From Bacteroidaceae bacterium (GTDB lineage Bacteria; Bacteroidota; Bacteroidia; Bacteroidales; Bacteroidaceae): a stretch of DNA of 34,632 bases. The position numbers and the translations under genes were made by a program. The DNA is taken from contig CABIXF010000040.1 of assembly GCA_902362595.1 (NCBI GenBank), forward strand, positions 1-34,632, in the 5' to 3' direction. Below, piece by piece: positions 27,210-34,632 of this stretch. Position 1 is the first letter of the stretch. The number at the start of each line of letters is the position of its first letter. The notes beneath the pieces were generated by a model. That model searched no databases. It had not been told where the DNA came from and saw only the letters and a program-made list of their open reading frames with translations.

Positions 27210-27253
27210 AAAAGGCCATTGAATACCACTGCATGTACATTCAATGGCCTTTT
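27210..27253. terminator. Bidirectional terminator between the DUF2582 and MgtC genes
   Basis: A perfect 15-bp inverted repeat, AAAAGGCCATTGAAT (27210-27224) with ATTCAATGGCCTTTT (27239-27253), with a 14-nt loop. T-runs are present on both sides, between convergent genes. Confidence 0.85.
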
Positions 27254-27271
27254 GCGCCCCTTTTTATAAGG

Positions 27272-27943
27272 TCACACAATCCGGTTTACCGTAATATCGG
27301 GAAAATCATGCAGCATCATCAGAAGCAACCCTTCTTCATTCGCCCGTTTGGCCCGTATCACCATCGAGATGCGGTACATCTCCCGTCCGTCTTCATACAC
27401 CTTGTTCATCTCATACGAAGCAATCTGGAAGCCGTCTAAACTGAACCGGGCCGACACGTCTTTCAGCACGCCGGGATTCCCTGCCGTAAATTCAATAATC
27501 ATATTTCGCATGCCCACACTCTTGAAGCAATAGCTGAGCACCTCCAGTCCGGCCAGCGCCAGCAAGGTGGCCAGAATACCAATCAGATACATACCCGCTC
27601 CGATGGCCAGTCCGATGCCCGCAGTGGCCCACACCCCTGCCGCCGTAGTCAGTCCGCGGACCACCTGCTTCTGCAAGAGGATAATGGTTCCGGCTCCGAT
27701 AAAGCCGATGCCGCTGACCACCTGGGCCGCCAAACGACTTGGGTCTAACCGCACCAAATCTTTCTCCAACACATCCATGAAACCATATTGCGACACAATC
27801 ATCATCAACGCACTGCCCAGAGCTACCAGGAAGTGGGTCCGGTAGCCGGCTTCCTTGGCCCGGTATTCCCGTTCCAAACCGATGAGTACCCCCATCAGGC
27901 CTGCCACGAACAACCTTAAAGAAAAATCCACATAAATATTCAT
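27272..27943 (-). CDS. MgtC/SapB-family membrane protein
   Basis: A 223-residue protein with an N-terminal MgtC domain of several membrane segments. It has the conserved GLEREYRAKEAGYRTH loop, IGFIGAGTI and RGLTTAAGVWATAGIGLAIG. The last 80 residues form an ACT-like soluble tail. MgtC-family proteins are linked to magnesium limitation and growth in host cells, though the family is diverse. The role here is not fixed by the sequence. It converges with the DUF2582 gene. Confidence 0.9.
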   Translation of the reverse strand: MNIYVDFSLRLFVAGLMGVLIGLEREYRAKEAGYRTHFLVALGSALMMIVSQYGFMDVLEKDLVRLDPSRLAAQVVSGIGFIGAGTIILLQKQVVRGLTTAAGVWATAGIGLAIGAGMYLIGILATLLALAGLEVLSYCFKSVGMRNMIIEFTAGNPGVLKDVSARFSLDGFQIASYEMNKVYEDGREMYRISMVIRAKRANEEGLLLMMLHDFPDITVNRIV

Positions 27944-27969
27944 ATACTTTCTGTTATCAACTTTCTTGC

Positions 27970-28002
27970 GAAAGATATAAAAAATTTCGACAGTCTCATA
28001 AA
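27970..28002 (-). promoter_or_regulatory. Possible MgtC gene promoter
   Basis: On the minus strand TTTA (28002-27999) is followed after 21 nt by TATCTTTC (27977-27970), one mismatch in each element. The gap 27944-28082 otherwise shows nothing distinctive. Confidence 0.4.
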
Positions 28003-28082
28003 GAAAGAGAAGTATAATCTATGGGTAGGGAACTGGTTATTCTGTATTTTGAATCAAAGTATCAAACTAATCTCAGGATGTA

Positions 28083-28598
28083 TCATGTTATTTGTTTGGA
28101 TACTTCAGCAGAACAAACCAATATTGGCACCTCATTTATTTCAATAGATTTACATATAAGGTGTATATGTCCCTCTTCTTCAATTCGTTTAATATTGACT
28201 TTATATTTCCCGCCACTATCAATAGGAAATAGAACAAATGCAATATTCTTTTTGTAACTACCCCCTGCATTTCTTAATTTTTTAATATCATCAATAATGG
28301 ACGATATATTTTTTTTGATAGGCCTTGTACGGGTTTGGCATTGAGCTATCTTATAATTTGTATTTGCAGTCTTTAATTCGATAAGAGCCCCATTAGCAAA
28401 GATATCTGCACGCAGATTTGCATTATTTGGATATGGATACTCTATTTTTAACTCACAATCATAGTCTAATAATCTATATGTCAATTCAAATTTTAACCAT
28501 CCTTCAAACTTTGCACGCTGTTTTATTGCGATAGCTACAAGCACTTCATTTTTTCTCAATATATCTATTATAAGCTCATTCAGTCGCTGTTCCATCAT
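28083..28598 (-). CDS. PD-(D/E)xK nuclease-like protein
   Basis: A 171-residue protein, MMEQRLNELIIDIL at the start. The segment LRADIFANGALIELKTA contains Asp65, Glu74 and Lys76 in a D-x8-ExK spacing of PD-(D/E)xK nucleases, with a preceding helix bearing Glu38. This resembles the restriction-endonuclease fold, but no named family was recognised. It is the last gene of the restriction-linked block, 59 nt after the YgjP-type gene. GC content is low (many AT-rich codons), in keeping with acquired DNA. A role as a defence nuclease is inferred. Confidence 0.7.
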   Translation of the reverse strand: MMEQRLNELIIDILRKNEVLVAIAIKQRAKFEGWLKFELTYRLLDYDCELKIEYPYPNNANLRADIFANGALIELKTANTNYKIAQCQTRTRPIKKNISSIIDDIKKLRNAGGSYKKNIAFVLFPIDSGGKYKVNIKRIEEEGHIHLICKSIEINEVPILVCSAEVSKQIT

Positions 28599-28657
28599 TC
28601 ATGCTTTTACATGCCATTATCAAACTGACATATTTATAATTCTTACGTTTTGGAATA

Positions 28658-29362
28658 TCAAATCATCAACCTCTCCAATCTCATTTTCCATTTTTCCCAA
28701 TCCGGCATCTCCTGAGTCAATAACTCATAAAAAGCTTTGGTATGGTTACGATGAACAAGATGACAAAGTTCATGCATAATCACATATTCAATGCAAATAC
28801 GTGGAGCGCCTATCAATCGTGGATTCAGGAAAATCTGTCCAGAAGCAGAGCAACTCCCCCAACGGGTTTCCATTTCTTTCAGTTTAAGTCCCGACGGTTT
28901 TACCTGATGACGGCTGAAACGTGATATTAATGGGGCCGCATATTCTTTGAACTTTATTTCAGCACGTTTTCTATACCATGCCATAAGTAAAGGACGTACA
29001 TCTTTACGATGTCTACACTCCACTTCAAGTATATTTCCTTTGTAATGTACTTCATTACGTTCACTGTCAACCACACGCAGCATATATTGTCTGCCTAAAT
29101 ATAAATGAGACTCTCCGCTTACATATTTTCGTTCCGGTGTATGTATGCCGAAAGAAGAAAAATAGCGTTGCTGCTTGTAAATCCATGGAGCACGACGATG
29201 AACGTGTTTTCTGATTTGTTCCAGTGGTGCTTCCATAGGAGCCTTCACTTCCACACTACCATCTGGATGCACACAGATACCCAAAGTCTTTCTGGCTCTA
29301 TATTCTACGGCATACTCCATAACCACAGAGCCATATTCTATGCAGTCTTTTATTTGATCCAT
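28658..29362 (-). CDS. YgjP-type (DUF45) zinc metallopeptidase-like protein
   Basis: A 234-residue protein with HELCH (His197, Glu198, His201) and a third ligand candidate, His207, in RNH, as in YgjP/DUF45 proteins. RWGSCSASGQIFLNPRLI (168-185) is the other family motif. The start at 29362 is supported by the family-like IEYGSVVMEY segment and overlaps the end of hsdR by 13 nt. YgjP genes are often carried with type I restriction loci, though the function there is not known. Confidence 0.9.
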   Translation of the reverse strand: MDQIKDCIEYGSVVMEYAVEYRARKTLGICVHPDGSVEVKAPMEAPLEQIRKHVHRRAPWIYKQQRYFSSFGIHTPERKYVSGESHLYLGRQYMLRVVDSERNEVHYKGNILEVECRHRKDVRPLLMAWYRKRAEIKFKEYAAPLISRFSRHQVKPSGLKLKEMETRWGSCSASGQIFLNPRLIGAPRICIEYVIMHELCHLVHRNHTKAFYELLTQEMPDWEKWKMRLERLMI

Positions 29363-32300
29363 AACTTTGCTACATCTACACAGCCGTCAATAATCGTATC
29401 CATATCATCAAAAGAGAAATCAAGGCCATACTTCCGTTTCACGTCATCTATCAGATAATCTTCCAGTTCTATTTTCATACGACCAATGATATCCGATTTC
29501 TGTTGCCAGTCGACCAAGACACTCCCGTCCACAATCAATGTACGGTTTATGATTCCTTCAAAAGTCATAGCAGTTTCTAACGCCAATTTCTTTAAGTCAA
29601 CCTGTGCGTCACCAAATATACGTTGATAGGTTTCCAATGCTAATCCGTAATAAGCTTTTGCTGCATTATTTTGCTGCAACTCTTCCGGCAATTCATTATC
29701 CGTATGAGACAATATATCGTCCTTGCATTTCAGGACCCGTTTTAAATACTCCAACTCATCGATTCGGCCTTGTTCATAAGCGGCAATTGTTTCTTTCAGC
29801 AACTGAGAAAATTTCTTATAAAACGCCGGATCTGTATCCATATTTTCTGTAATAAATTTACTGGTTCTGGAAGCAATCGTATCCGCCTTTGCTGCTGTTC
29901 CTACAATCTTCTCTACCTCCTGTTCAAAAGCTTCAGTATCAAAGATGTTCACCAACTCCGTAATTGGTTTTACCGCTCCACTCTCTACATGACGGTTAAT
30001 CAGTTTCTGTATCTGACCTTCATATTGCTTATAATCTATTGTGTCTGAATAGCGTAATTGAACTGCCGATCTCAACTTGACGAACATATTCAAGTCATCT
30101 TTGTAACGCTTGATTTCTTCGTCTGGGGTTTGCGCATGGAAATTCCGTGTAGAAAGGGCAATCTTCAAGCAAGATGCATAAGCTGTCAATCTCTCATAAA
30201 ATTCCTGCCGTCTGTCTTCCTCACGTAACGACTGGGCGTATGCCTCCAAATCTCGTTTGTTCGGGATAGATTTGAACAAATCCCATAAGTCCGAATATTT
30301 CTGTGGAAGTTTAGCAATTTCTGTATCCACAGGTTCCAAGGTTTCCCGGAAAGCCTCCTGCTCTTCTTCATCATAATTAGAGTATAATTCCAGGGCTTCG
30401 TCCAATTCTTTCAATATTCCATAATAATCAATGATATAGCCAAACTCTTTGTCGTCACAAACCCGATTGACACGTGCCACAGCCTGCAACAACGTATGCC
30501 CGTTCAGCTTGCGGTCCAGATACATAACTACCACCTTCGGCTCATCAAATCCGGTCAGCAATTTGTCCACCACAATCATAATCTCCGGCTGCTCCTGATT
30601 CTTGAAGCGAGAAATCAGATTTTCCTGATATTTCTTAGGGGTGCCATGCTCATCCATCATTTTTTTCCAATAGGCCTTTACTTCTTCCGAAGTATCGCCG
30701 TATGATGACTCTTCACCTTCACGCGTATCAGGAGCTGTAATAAGCACTTCGGAAGATACCAAGCCTATCTCATCCAAATATTTTTTGTACGATACAGCAA
30801 TGGCTTTCCTCGGTGTAACCAGCATACCCTTGAACTTCGTTCCCTGCCAGTTATCACGGAAATGTTCAGAGATATTCCAAGCTATAGAATACACCCGCTG
30901 GTCTGTCTGATTCACAAAATCAGTACGCGAATATTTTTTCTTTAAATCGGCCGTCTGATATTCATTCAGTCCTTCGCAAACCTTGGTAAAGAAATCGTCT
31001 ATGGGTCCTTCGTGTACATGCTGAGGCACAATACGCCCTTCGTAGAGCAAAGGAACCACTGCGCCATCTTCTACAGCCTGACGCACGGTGTATACCGGAC
31101 GGATGATACCGCCGAACGTATTAGCCGTATTCTTTTCCTTCTTCATCAACGGAGTACCAGTAAAAGCTATCTTACAAGCATTAGGTAATACCTTATCCAT
31201 CTTGATAGCCATTTCCTTGTACTGGCTGCGGTGAGCCTCGTCAATCAAGATAAAGATATTCGGATCCGTCAGTGGATGCTTCATACGCTTGACAGCCGTT
31301 TCAAACTTATTAATGACAGTTGTGATAATGGCATCCGTCTTACTCTCCAATAACTCCACCAAATGAGTTCCTGTTGTAGCATTCATCACTTCCCGTCCAC
31401 ACTTCTTGAATGTATTGGTAATCTGACTATCCAAATCCGTACGGTCAGTTACCATCACAATTCTTGGATTCTGTATTTCTTTGGCTTGGGCGATTGCTTG
31501 CGCCAACAAAACCATCGTAAGCGATTTTCCACTGCCTTGCGTATGCCACACTACCCCACCTCGACGTTTCCCATGGTCCAATGTCTTGACCCGTTCCGTA
31601 ATCTCCTTTACCGTGAAATACTGTTGATAGCGGGCCAGTTTTTTAATCCCCCCATCGTAGATAGTAAAATTATGAATAAGGTCAAGCAATCTCTCCGGGC
31701 GGCATAAGCCGAACAGATACTGGTCCTGTTCCGTAGGTAGCACCCTTTCTTGTTCCATGGTATCGAAATACGCCCGCACATAGCGGAAACGATCACTGAA
31801 CAGGTGTGCCTTCCGCTTTTCATCCAGCGGCGTATTGACCAGACAGTCCAACTGCTGTATATATTCTGCCTCCTCTTTCTCTGTGAGAAACATCTCTTTC
31901 CACTTCGTCCAAAATTTAGCCGGTGTACCTGTAGTAGCATACGCCCCATAACTGTTTCCTATGCTAAGCAGCAAAGCACTATACAAGTAAAGGCCGCGAA
32001 TACCATCATCTTTTTGATTACGCAGATGTTGGGAAATAGCCTGGTCGAGTGCCCCTTTGATATCGGGACGCTTACATTCTATCACTACCAGCGGAATACC
32101 ATTGACAAATAAAACTATATCTGGACGGTACGTATCGGCCATTCCGGTGCGCGTTACTGCAAATTCTTCCGTCACATGAAACACATTTCTTTCCGGATGC
32201 TCCCAGTCAATAAAACGCATGGTATAGCTTTTCTTGTCACCATCGATACTCTGTTCAAACGCCTTACCCAGCGTTAATAGATTGTAAACGGCTTCATTTC

Positions 32301-32586
32301 CGCTCAAGTACCCACCTTCCATCGGGATATTGCGCATAGCCAATACACCGTTTTCAATATTTTGTTCTGAAAACAGTTCCTCCTTGTTGCGGTTCACCCG
32401 AATGGAATTGATGCGACGTAACTGGCTGCGAAGCACATCTTCCAGCAGTACATTCGATGTCTTCCCGCCACGCATGGTCAATGCTTCGTCAGGTGTCAAA
32501 TATGTATATCCCAACTTCTGCAATAGCTGCAAAGCGGGTACCTGGCTGATATGGTCTTCTTTGAATGATATTCCTTGCATATACAT
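29350..32586 (-). CDS. hsdR: Type I restriction enzyme R subunit
   Basis: A 1078-residue HsdR. The N-terminal nuclease domain has RPDIVLF...VVIECKRP (Asp156, Glu170, Lys172). The translocase has Walker A GSGKS (351-355), DEAH (449-452), FTGTPL (motif III), and later helicase motifs such as LLTGFDEP and QAVARVNRV. The C-terminal helical part is full length, so no frameshift is seen. Starts at 32586 and 32580 are equally possible. A working enzyme needs HsdM and HsdS; neither complete gene is in this window. It overlaps the YgjP-type gene and is read away from the small-RNA candidate. Confidence 0.95.
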   Translation of the reverse strand: MYMQGISFKEDHISQVPALQLLQKLGYTYLTPDEALTMRGGKTSNVLLEDVLRSQLRRINSIRVNRNKEELFSEQNIENGVLAMRNIPMEGGYLSGNEAVYNLLTLGKAFEQSIDGDKKSYTMRFIDWEHPERNVFHVTEEFAVTRTGMADTYRPDIVLFVNGIPLVVIECKRPDIKGALDQAISQHLRNQKDDGIRGLYLYSALLLSIGNSYGAYATTGTPAKFWTKWKEMFLTEKEEAEYIQQLDCLVNTPLDEKRKAHLFSDRFRYVRAYFDTMEQERVLPTEQDQYLFGLCRPERLLDLIHNFTIYDGGIKKLARYQQYFTVKEITERVKTLDHGKRRGGVVWHTQGSGKSLTMVLLAQAIAQAKEIQNPRIVMVTDRTDLDSQITNTFKKCGREVMNATTGTHLVELLESKTDAIITTVINKFETAVKRMKHPLTDPNIFILIDEAHRSQYKEMAIKMDKVLPNACKIAFTGTPLMKKEKNTANTFGGIIRPVYTVRQAVEDGAVVPLLYEGRIVPQHVHEGPIDDFFTKVCEGLNEYQTADLKKKYSRTDFVNQTDQRVYSIAWNISEHFRDNWQGTKFKGMLVTPRKAIAVSYKKYLDEIGLVSSEVLITAPDTREGEESSYGDTSEEVKAYWKKMMDEHGTPKKYQENLISRFKNQEQPEIMIVVDKLLTGFDEPKVVVMYLDRKLNGHTLLQAVARVNRVCDDKEFGYIIDYYGILKELDEALELYSNYDEEEQEAFRETLEPVDTEIAKLPQKYSDLWDLFKSIPNKRDLEAYAQSLREEDRRQEFYERLTAYASCLKIALSTRNFHAQTPDEEIKRYKDDLNMFVKLRSAVQLRYSDTIDYKQYEGQIQKLINRHVESGAVKPITELVNIFDTEAFEQEVEKIVGTAAKADTIASRTSKFITENMDTDPAFYKKFSQLLKETIAAYEQGRIDELEYLKRVLKCKDDILSHTDNELPEELQQNNAAKAYYGLALETYQRIFGDAQVDLKKLALETAMTFEGIINRTLIVDGSVLVDWQQKSDIIGRMKIELEDYLIDDVKRKYGLDFSFDDMDTIIDGCVDVAKLWIK

Positions 32587-32691
32587 GATTCACTTTTAAA
32601 CTATAACTCCAAAGGAATTCATTTTCCTAAATAAAAATGTTAATTATTTTCTTATTATAACTTTATTCTTTTTCTTTTCCTCACAAATTAT

Positions 32692-32699
32692 TATCTTTG
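32692..32699 (+). promoter_or_regulatory. -7 box upstream of the candidate small RNA
   Basis: TATCTTTG is a full TAnnTTTG match on the plus strand, with no gene downstream in that direction. A TTTC-type -33 lies near 32671, roughly in place. Confidence 0.5.
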
Positions 32700-32705
32700 C
32701 AATGA

Positions 32706-32783
32706 AATCTGACATGTTCAGATTGGGATTGGGGTGTCCCCGGTCGGAAAAGGGTTATTCGTACGGATAACTCTTTTTTATTT
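32706..32783 (+). ncRNA. Candidate small structured RNA
   Basis: About 78 nt, beginning 7 nt after a perfect -7 box. It can fold as three hairpins in a row. First, AATCTGA (32706-32712) pairs with TCAGATT (32718-32724) around CATGT. Second, GGGG (32731-32734) pairs with CCCC (32738-32741). Third, a 10-bp stem (32751-32760 with 32765-32774) has a GTAC loop and is followed by a T-run, a terminator. The only ORF inside is 18 codons. The terminator T-run overlaps the stop codon of the DUF3800 gene on the other strand, so the hairpin may simply be that gene's terminator; the promoter and first hairpin are what argue for an RNA. Confidence 0.42.
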
Positions 32784-32784
32784 T
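32751..32784. terminator. Bidirectional terminator after the DUF3800 gene
   Basis: The 10-bp stem 32751-32760/32765-32774 with GTAC loop has a T-run on plus (32774-32779) and CCCTTTTCC on minus. It can end the small-RNA candidate on plus and the DUF3800 transcript on minus. Confidence 0.75.
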
Positions 32785-33527
32785 AAAGGAAAGACCTTTA
32801 ATCCATAGAGTTTACCATCCTTCTGATAGATATTGCCTTTTATCACATCATACGCATAATTTACCCCTTCATTGTTCAATATATGTCTTGTCATTGGATA
32901 AGCTATAAGGTCAGCAATCTGAAGACCTACTATATTTTCTTTTTTCCATTTCATTTCAAATCGTTTGAAATACTTCTTTATCCTCTCTGATTTCACCCAA
33001 TAAGTTCCCGTATCAAGTATTCTGTTATAATAATCGAACAAGGCTTTATCCTCTTTCTTTCCTCTTCGCTCAATAATTGTAGTCAAAAAGATATTATTAT
33101 CCTTCAAATCATCCAAATAAAAAATTGTCCGCTCCATTATGAACGATAGAGACAAACCATAAACATCATTCATTTTTCCATACTGTCTGATATAAGGTTC
33201 TTTCAAAATACCACAACAGATAATAACATACATATCCTGACCAAGAATTTGATTAACAGACACATAAAAATCTTCTTTCACAGAAAGATCAAATAACTTT
33301 TCAAATCCATTTTGACACTTCCTGATATCCCTTGAATGCAAAATAATATGAGTGCTATTCCAGATTCTTTGCTTAAGGTCATTAATCTGTTTTTCAAGCT
33401 CGTGCAGTTTCTCTTCGGAAACAATTACACCGCACAATGTAAAAATAGGAAATGAGGGATCAAAATTGGCCAGATTCTGGTCTCCACACTCATCCAGATA
33501 CAAATAATAGTTTGAAGATTGTTCCAT
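32778..33527 (-). CDS. DUF3800 protein
   Basis: A 249-residue protein with the DUF3800 pattern. YLDECGD (10-16, Asp12/Glu13) opens an RNase H-like fold, and GLQIADLIAY (about 206-215) is the C-terminal acidic motif. This family is widespread in defence islands and mobile DNA; nuclease activity is assumed from fold. It follows the HAD gene by 20 nt and ends in the terminator shared with the small-RNA candidate. Codons are AT-rich. Confidence 0.88.
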   Translation of the reverse strand: MEQSSNYYLYLDECGDQNLANFDPSFPIFTLCGVIVSEEKLHELEKQINDLKQRIWNSTHIILHSRDIRKCQNGFEKLFDLSVKEDFYVSVNQILGQDMYVIICCGILKEPYIRQYGKMNDVYGLSLSFIMERTIFYLDDLKDNNIFLTTIIERRGKKEDKALFDYYNRILDTGTYWVKSERIKKYFKRFEMKWKKENIVGLQIADLIAYPMTRHILNNEGVNYAYDVIKGNIYQKDGKLYGLKVFPLK

Positions 33528-33547
33528 AACACATGTTGTTTGCTTGA

Positions 33548-34408
33548 TTATTTTTGGGCTTTATTGTGATGCCAGTCCAACAGACGTTGAAATTCATAAT
33601 CTGCTTTTATCTTGTCCAAGATTCTTTTAACCACCATATTGATTTCTTTTCCTGCACGGTAATCTGCCGGACATACAAAGTTCACACGATTATCCTTTAT
33701 CAGTTGAAGCGCAGTTGCTTTCTTTGCACTGTTGCCATTAGTATATACCGCAATGGAATGTCCCCCATGTTCCTTAATCATCTTCATACAAGGAATATCT
33801 GTATCTCCATCTCCGAAATAAATCATACGTTTAAAGGGAATAGGACGTTCTTTCTCCGGTATATATTGATTAATCTTTTTGTTATCACTTACTTCTTTAA
33901 TGCCCTTGTTAATTTTAAACAGAAACTGAGTTTTAGCCGTGTAATCAATAGCTACAGCCGGCCAATAGGCAATACCATCCACATCGTAAAGAAACGAACA
34001 AGCATAGATATTCTCAAATTCTTTCGCAATAGGAGTTCCCTCAATCATCTCTTTCAACCCTGAAGAATTGATGTAATGCTTGATATCCAATCCAATACTT
34101 TTTCCATACTCGTTAACTAACGCGAACCATTCTTTAACACCATCAAACAGTTCTACGTTCTCTCCAAATCTTTTAAACGACTCTCTACGCAAAGAAATAC
34201 CATTGTTCTTTGCGGCCTGTATCATCAGATACATATAAGTCAGGATACCATTAGCATCGTTATCTTCAGATAACTTTTTATTTTTTGCCCAAAATTCAGC
34301 TTTATCTTTACCTATAGCTTGTATAAAACCAAACTCCTGCATGTTTCCGGGAGATAGCGTCCCATCAAAATCGTATATAAGCGCTACAGTAGGTCTTTTC
34401 TTTGTCAT
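33548..34408 (-). CDS. HAD-family phosphatase
   Basis: A 286-residue HAD hydrolase. Motif I is DFDGT (Asp13, Asp15), motif II is probably INSSG (Ser115/116), motif III is likely Lys159 in TAKTQ, and motif IV is FGDGDTDIPC (Asp200, Asp204). The substrate is unknown; the cap region (20-110) is helical. The ATG lies 2 nt after the hsdS tail stop (TAA-TT-ATG), which implies translation coupled to the specificity gene. It is followed by the DUF3800 gene. Confidence 0.88.
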   Translation of the reverse strand: MTKKRPTVALIYDFDGTLSPGNMQEFGFIQAIGKDKAEFWAKNKKLSEDNDANGILTYMYLMIQAAKNNGISLRRESFKRFGENVELFDGVKEWFALVNEYGKSIGLDIKHYINSSGLKEMIEGTPIAKEFENIYACSFLYDVDGIAYWPAVAIDYTAKTQFLFKINKGIKEVSDNKKINQYIPEKERPIPFKRMIYFGDGDTDIPCMKMIKEHGGHSIAVYTNGNSAKKATALQLIKDNRVNFVCPADYRAGKEINMVVKRILDKIKADYEFQRLLDWHHNKAQK

Positions 34409-34410
34409 AA

Positions 34411-34545
34411 TTATTGTGTTACTCGTTTTTTACCAGTTAATAATACTTGCATCAAGCCTTTCTTCTGTTGTTGAAAGCGATTCAGCTTTTGTTTGGCTAA
34501 GAGAATCTCACTGTCACAAGATACAAAGACATTAGCTATTGCATT
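34411..34545 (-). pseudogene. C-terminal tail of a type I restriction specificity gene (broken hsdS)
   Basis: The minus strand encodes 44 residues, AIANVFVSCDSEILLAKQK followed by LNRFQQQKKGLMQVLLTGKK and RVTQ-stop. This matches the conserved C-terminal helix of HsdS proteins and is too short for an ORF caller. An in-frame TGA lies just upstream (34546-34548). One frame over, NEMQ precedes that point, as HsdS proteins have before AIANV, so a 4-nt loss may have broken the frame. Beyond about 34550 the sequence no longer looks like hsdS. Confidence 0.75.
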
Positions 34546-34548
34546 TCA

Positions 34549-34632
34549 TTGCTGTCCGGAGAAAATTCGCCAAAACAGCTATTATTAATTAATAATCAGT
34601 TAGTTACCAAGCTAATAAAATTTTTCGATTAG
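34549..34632. mobile_element. Non-hsdS, AT-rich sequence at the right window edge
   Basis: Where more of hsdS should lie there is an AT-rich stretch with stops in the HsdS frame (TTATTAATTAATAATAG on minus). It begins near TGTCCGGAGAAAATTCG, which could be the end of an inserted element. The window ends too soon to tell. Confidence 0.35.

Noticed and set aside
28021..28257. Plus-strand 78-codon frame near the nuclease-like gene
   Set aside because: Mostly antisense to the nuclease-like gene, no promoter or domain.
32703..32771. Possible leader peptide of 22 codons within the small-RNA candidate
   Set aside because: Its ATG lies before the predicted transcription start and it has no recognisable pattern; an inner ATG gives only 18 codons.

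Overview
The window looks like a chromosomal segment of a Bacteroidales gut bacterium, most likely Bacteroides or Phocaeicola. The main reasons are the bat aerotolerance cluster, promoters of the Bacteroidetes type (TTTG, about 20 nt, TAnnTTTG), a DUF4295 gene beside rpmG, and core proteins of Bacteroides-like length. No species call can be made from sequence alone.

Layout, left to right. (1) 1-210: the 3' end of an ISL3-like transposase gene. (2) 230-702: four tandem tRNA-Arg(ACG) genes on the minus strand, with a consensus promoter and a terminator. (3) 730-10162: housekeeping and envelope genes. These are a patatin/beta-barrel protein, a PepSY-like lipoprotein, a redoxin-fold protein without its cysteines, dapA, ligA diverging from trmD, a DUF2007 plus tandem universal-stress protein, and a small HTH protein. 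(4) 10292-19541: a minus-strand bat cluster reading moxR, DUF58, an unnamed BatD-like membrane protein, batA, batB, batC, batD, batE, then a PAP2 phosphatase. (5) 19748-23448: ftsY, rimO, an HU-family gene and an HU/transmembrane/LysM fusion. (6) 23574-24207: rpmB, rpmG, DUF4295. (7) 24312-26734: map, tsaD and a pncC/CinA-C gene. (8) 26985-27943: a DUF2582 winged-helix gene and an MgtC-family gene. (9) 28083 to the end: an AT-richer accessory block holding a PD-(D/E)xK protein, a YgjP-type metallopeptidase, hsdR, a candidate small RNA, a DUF3800 protein, a HAD phosphatase, and the tail of a broken hsdS.

How the genes work together. The bat cluster pairs a MoxR AAA+ ATPase and a cytosolic DUF58 protein with membrane-anchored VWA proteins (BatA, BatB), TPR proteins (BatC, BatE) and BatD-type proteins. 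This is a likely envelope stress or chaperone assembly. ftsY/rimO and rpmB/rpmG/DUF4295 are translation and secretion genes in two adjacent transcription units. The U-tract of the ribosomal unit's terminator also supplies the -33 element of the ftsY promoter. The right-hand block is a type I restriction locus in which the only specificity-gene sequence visible is a damaged tail; hsdM is not in the window.

The observations most worth following are the candidate structured small RNA at 32706-32783, the hsdS tail fused to foreign-looking sequence and followed 2 nt later by a HAD gene, the membrane-anchored HU/LysM protein, the hairpin-rich moxR/DUF58 spacer, the structured leader at 4089-4210, and the promoter overlaps at ligA/trmD and ftsY.
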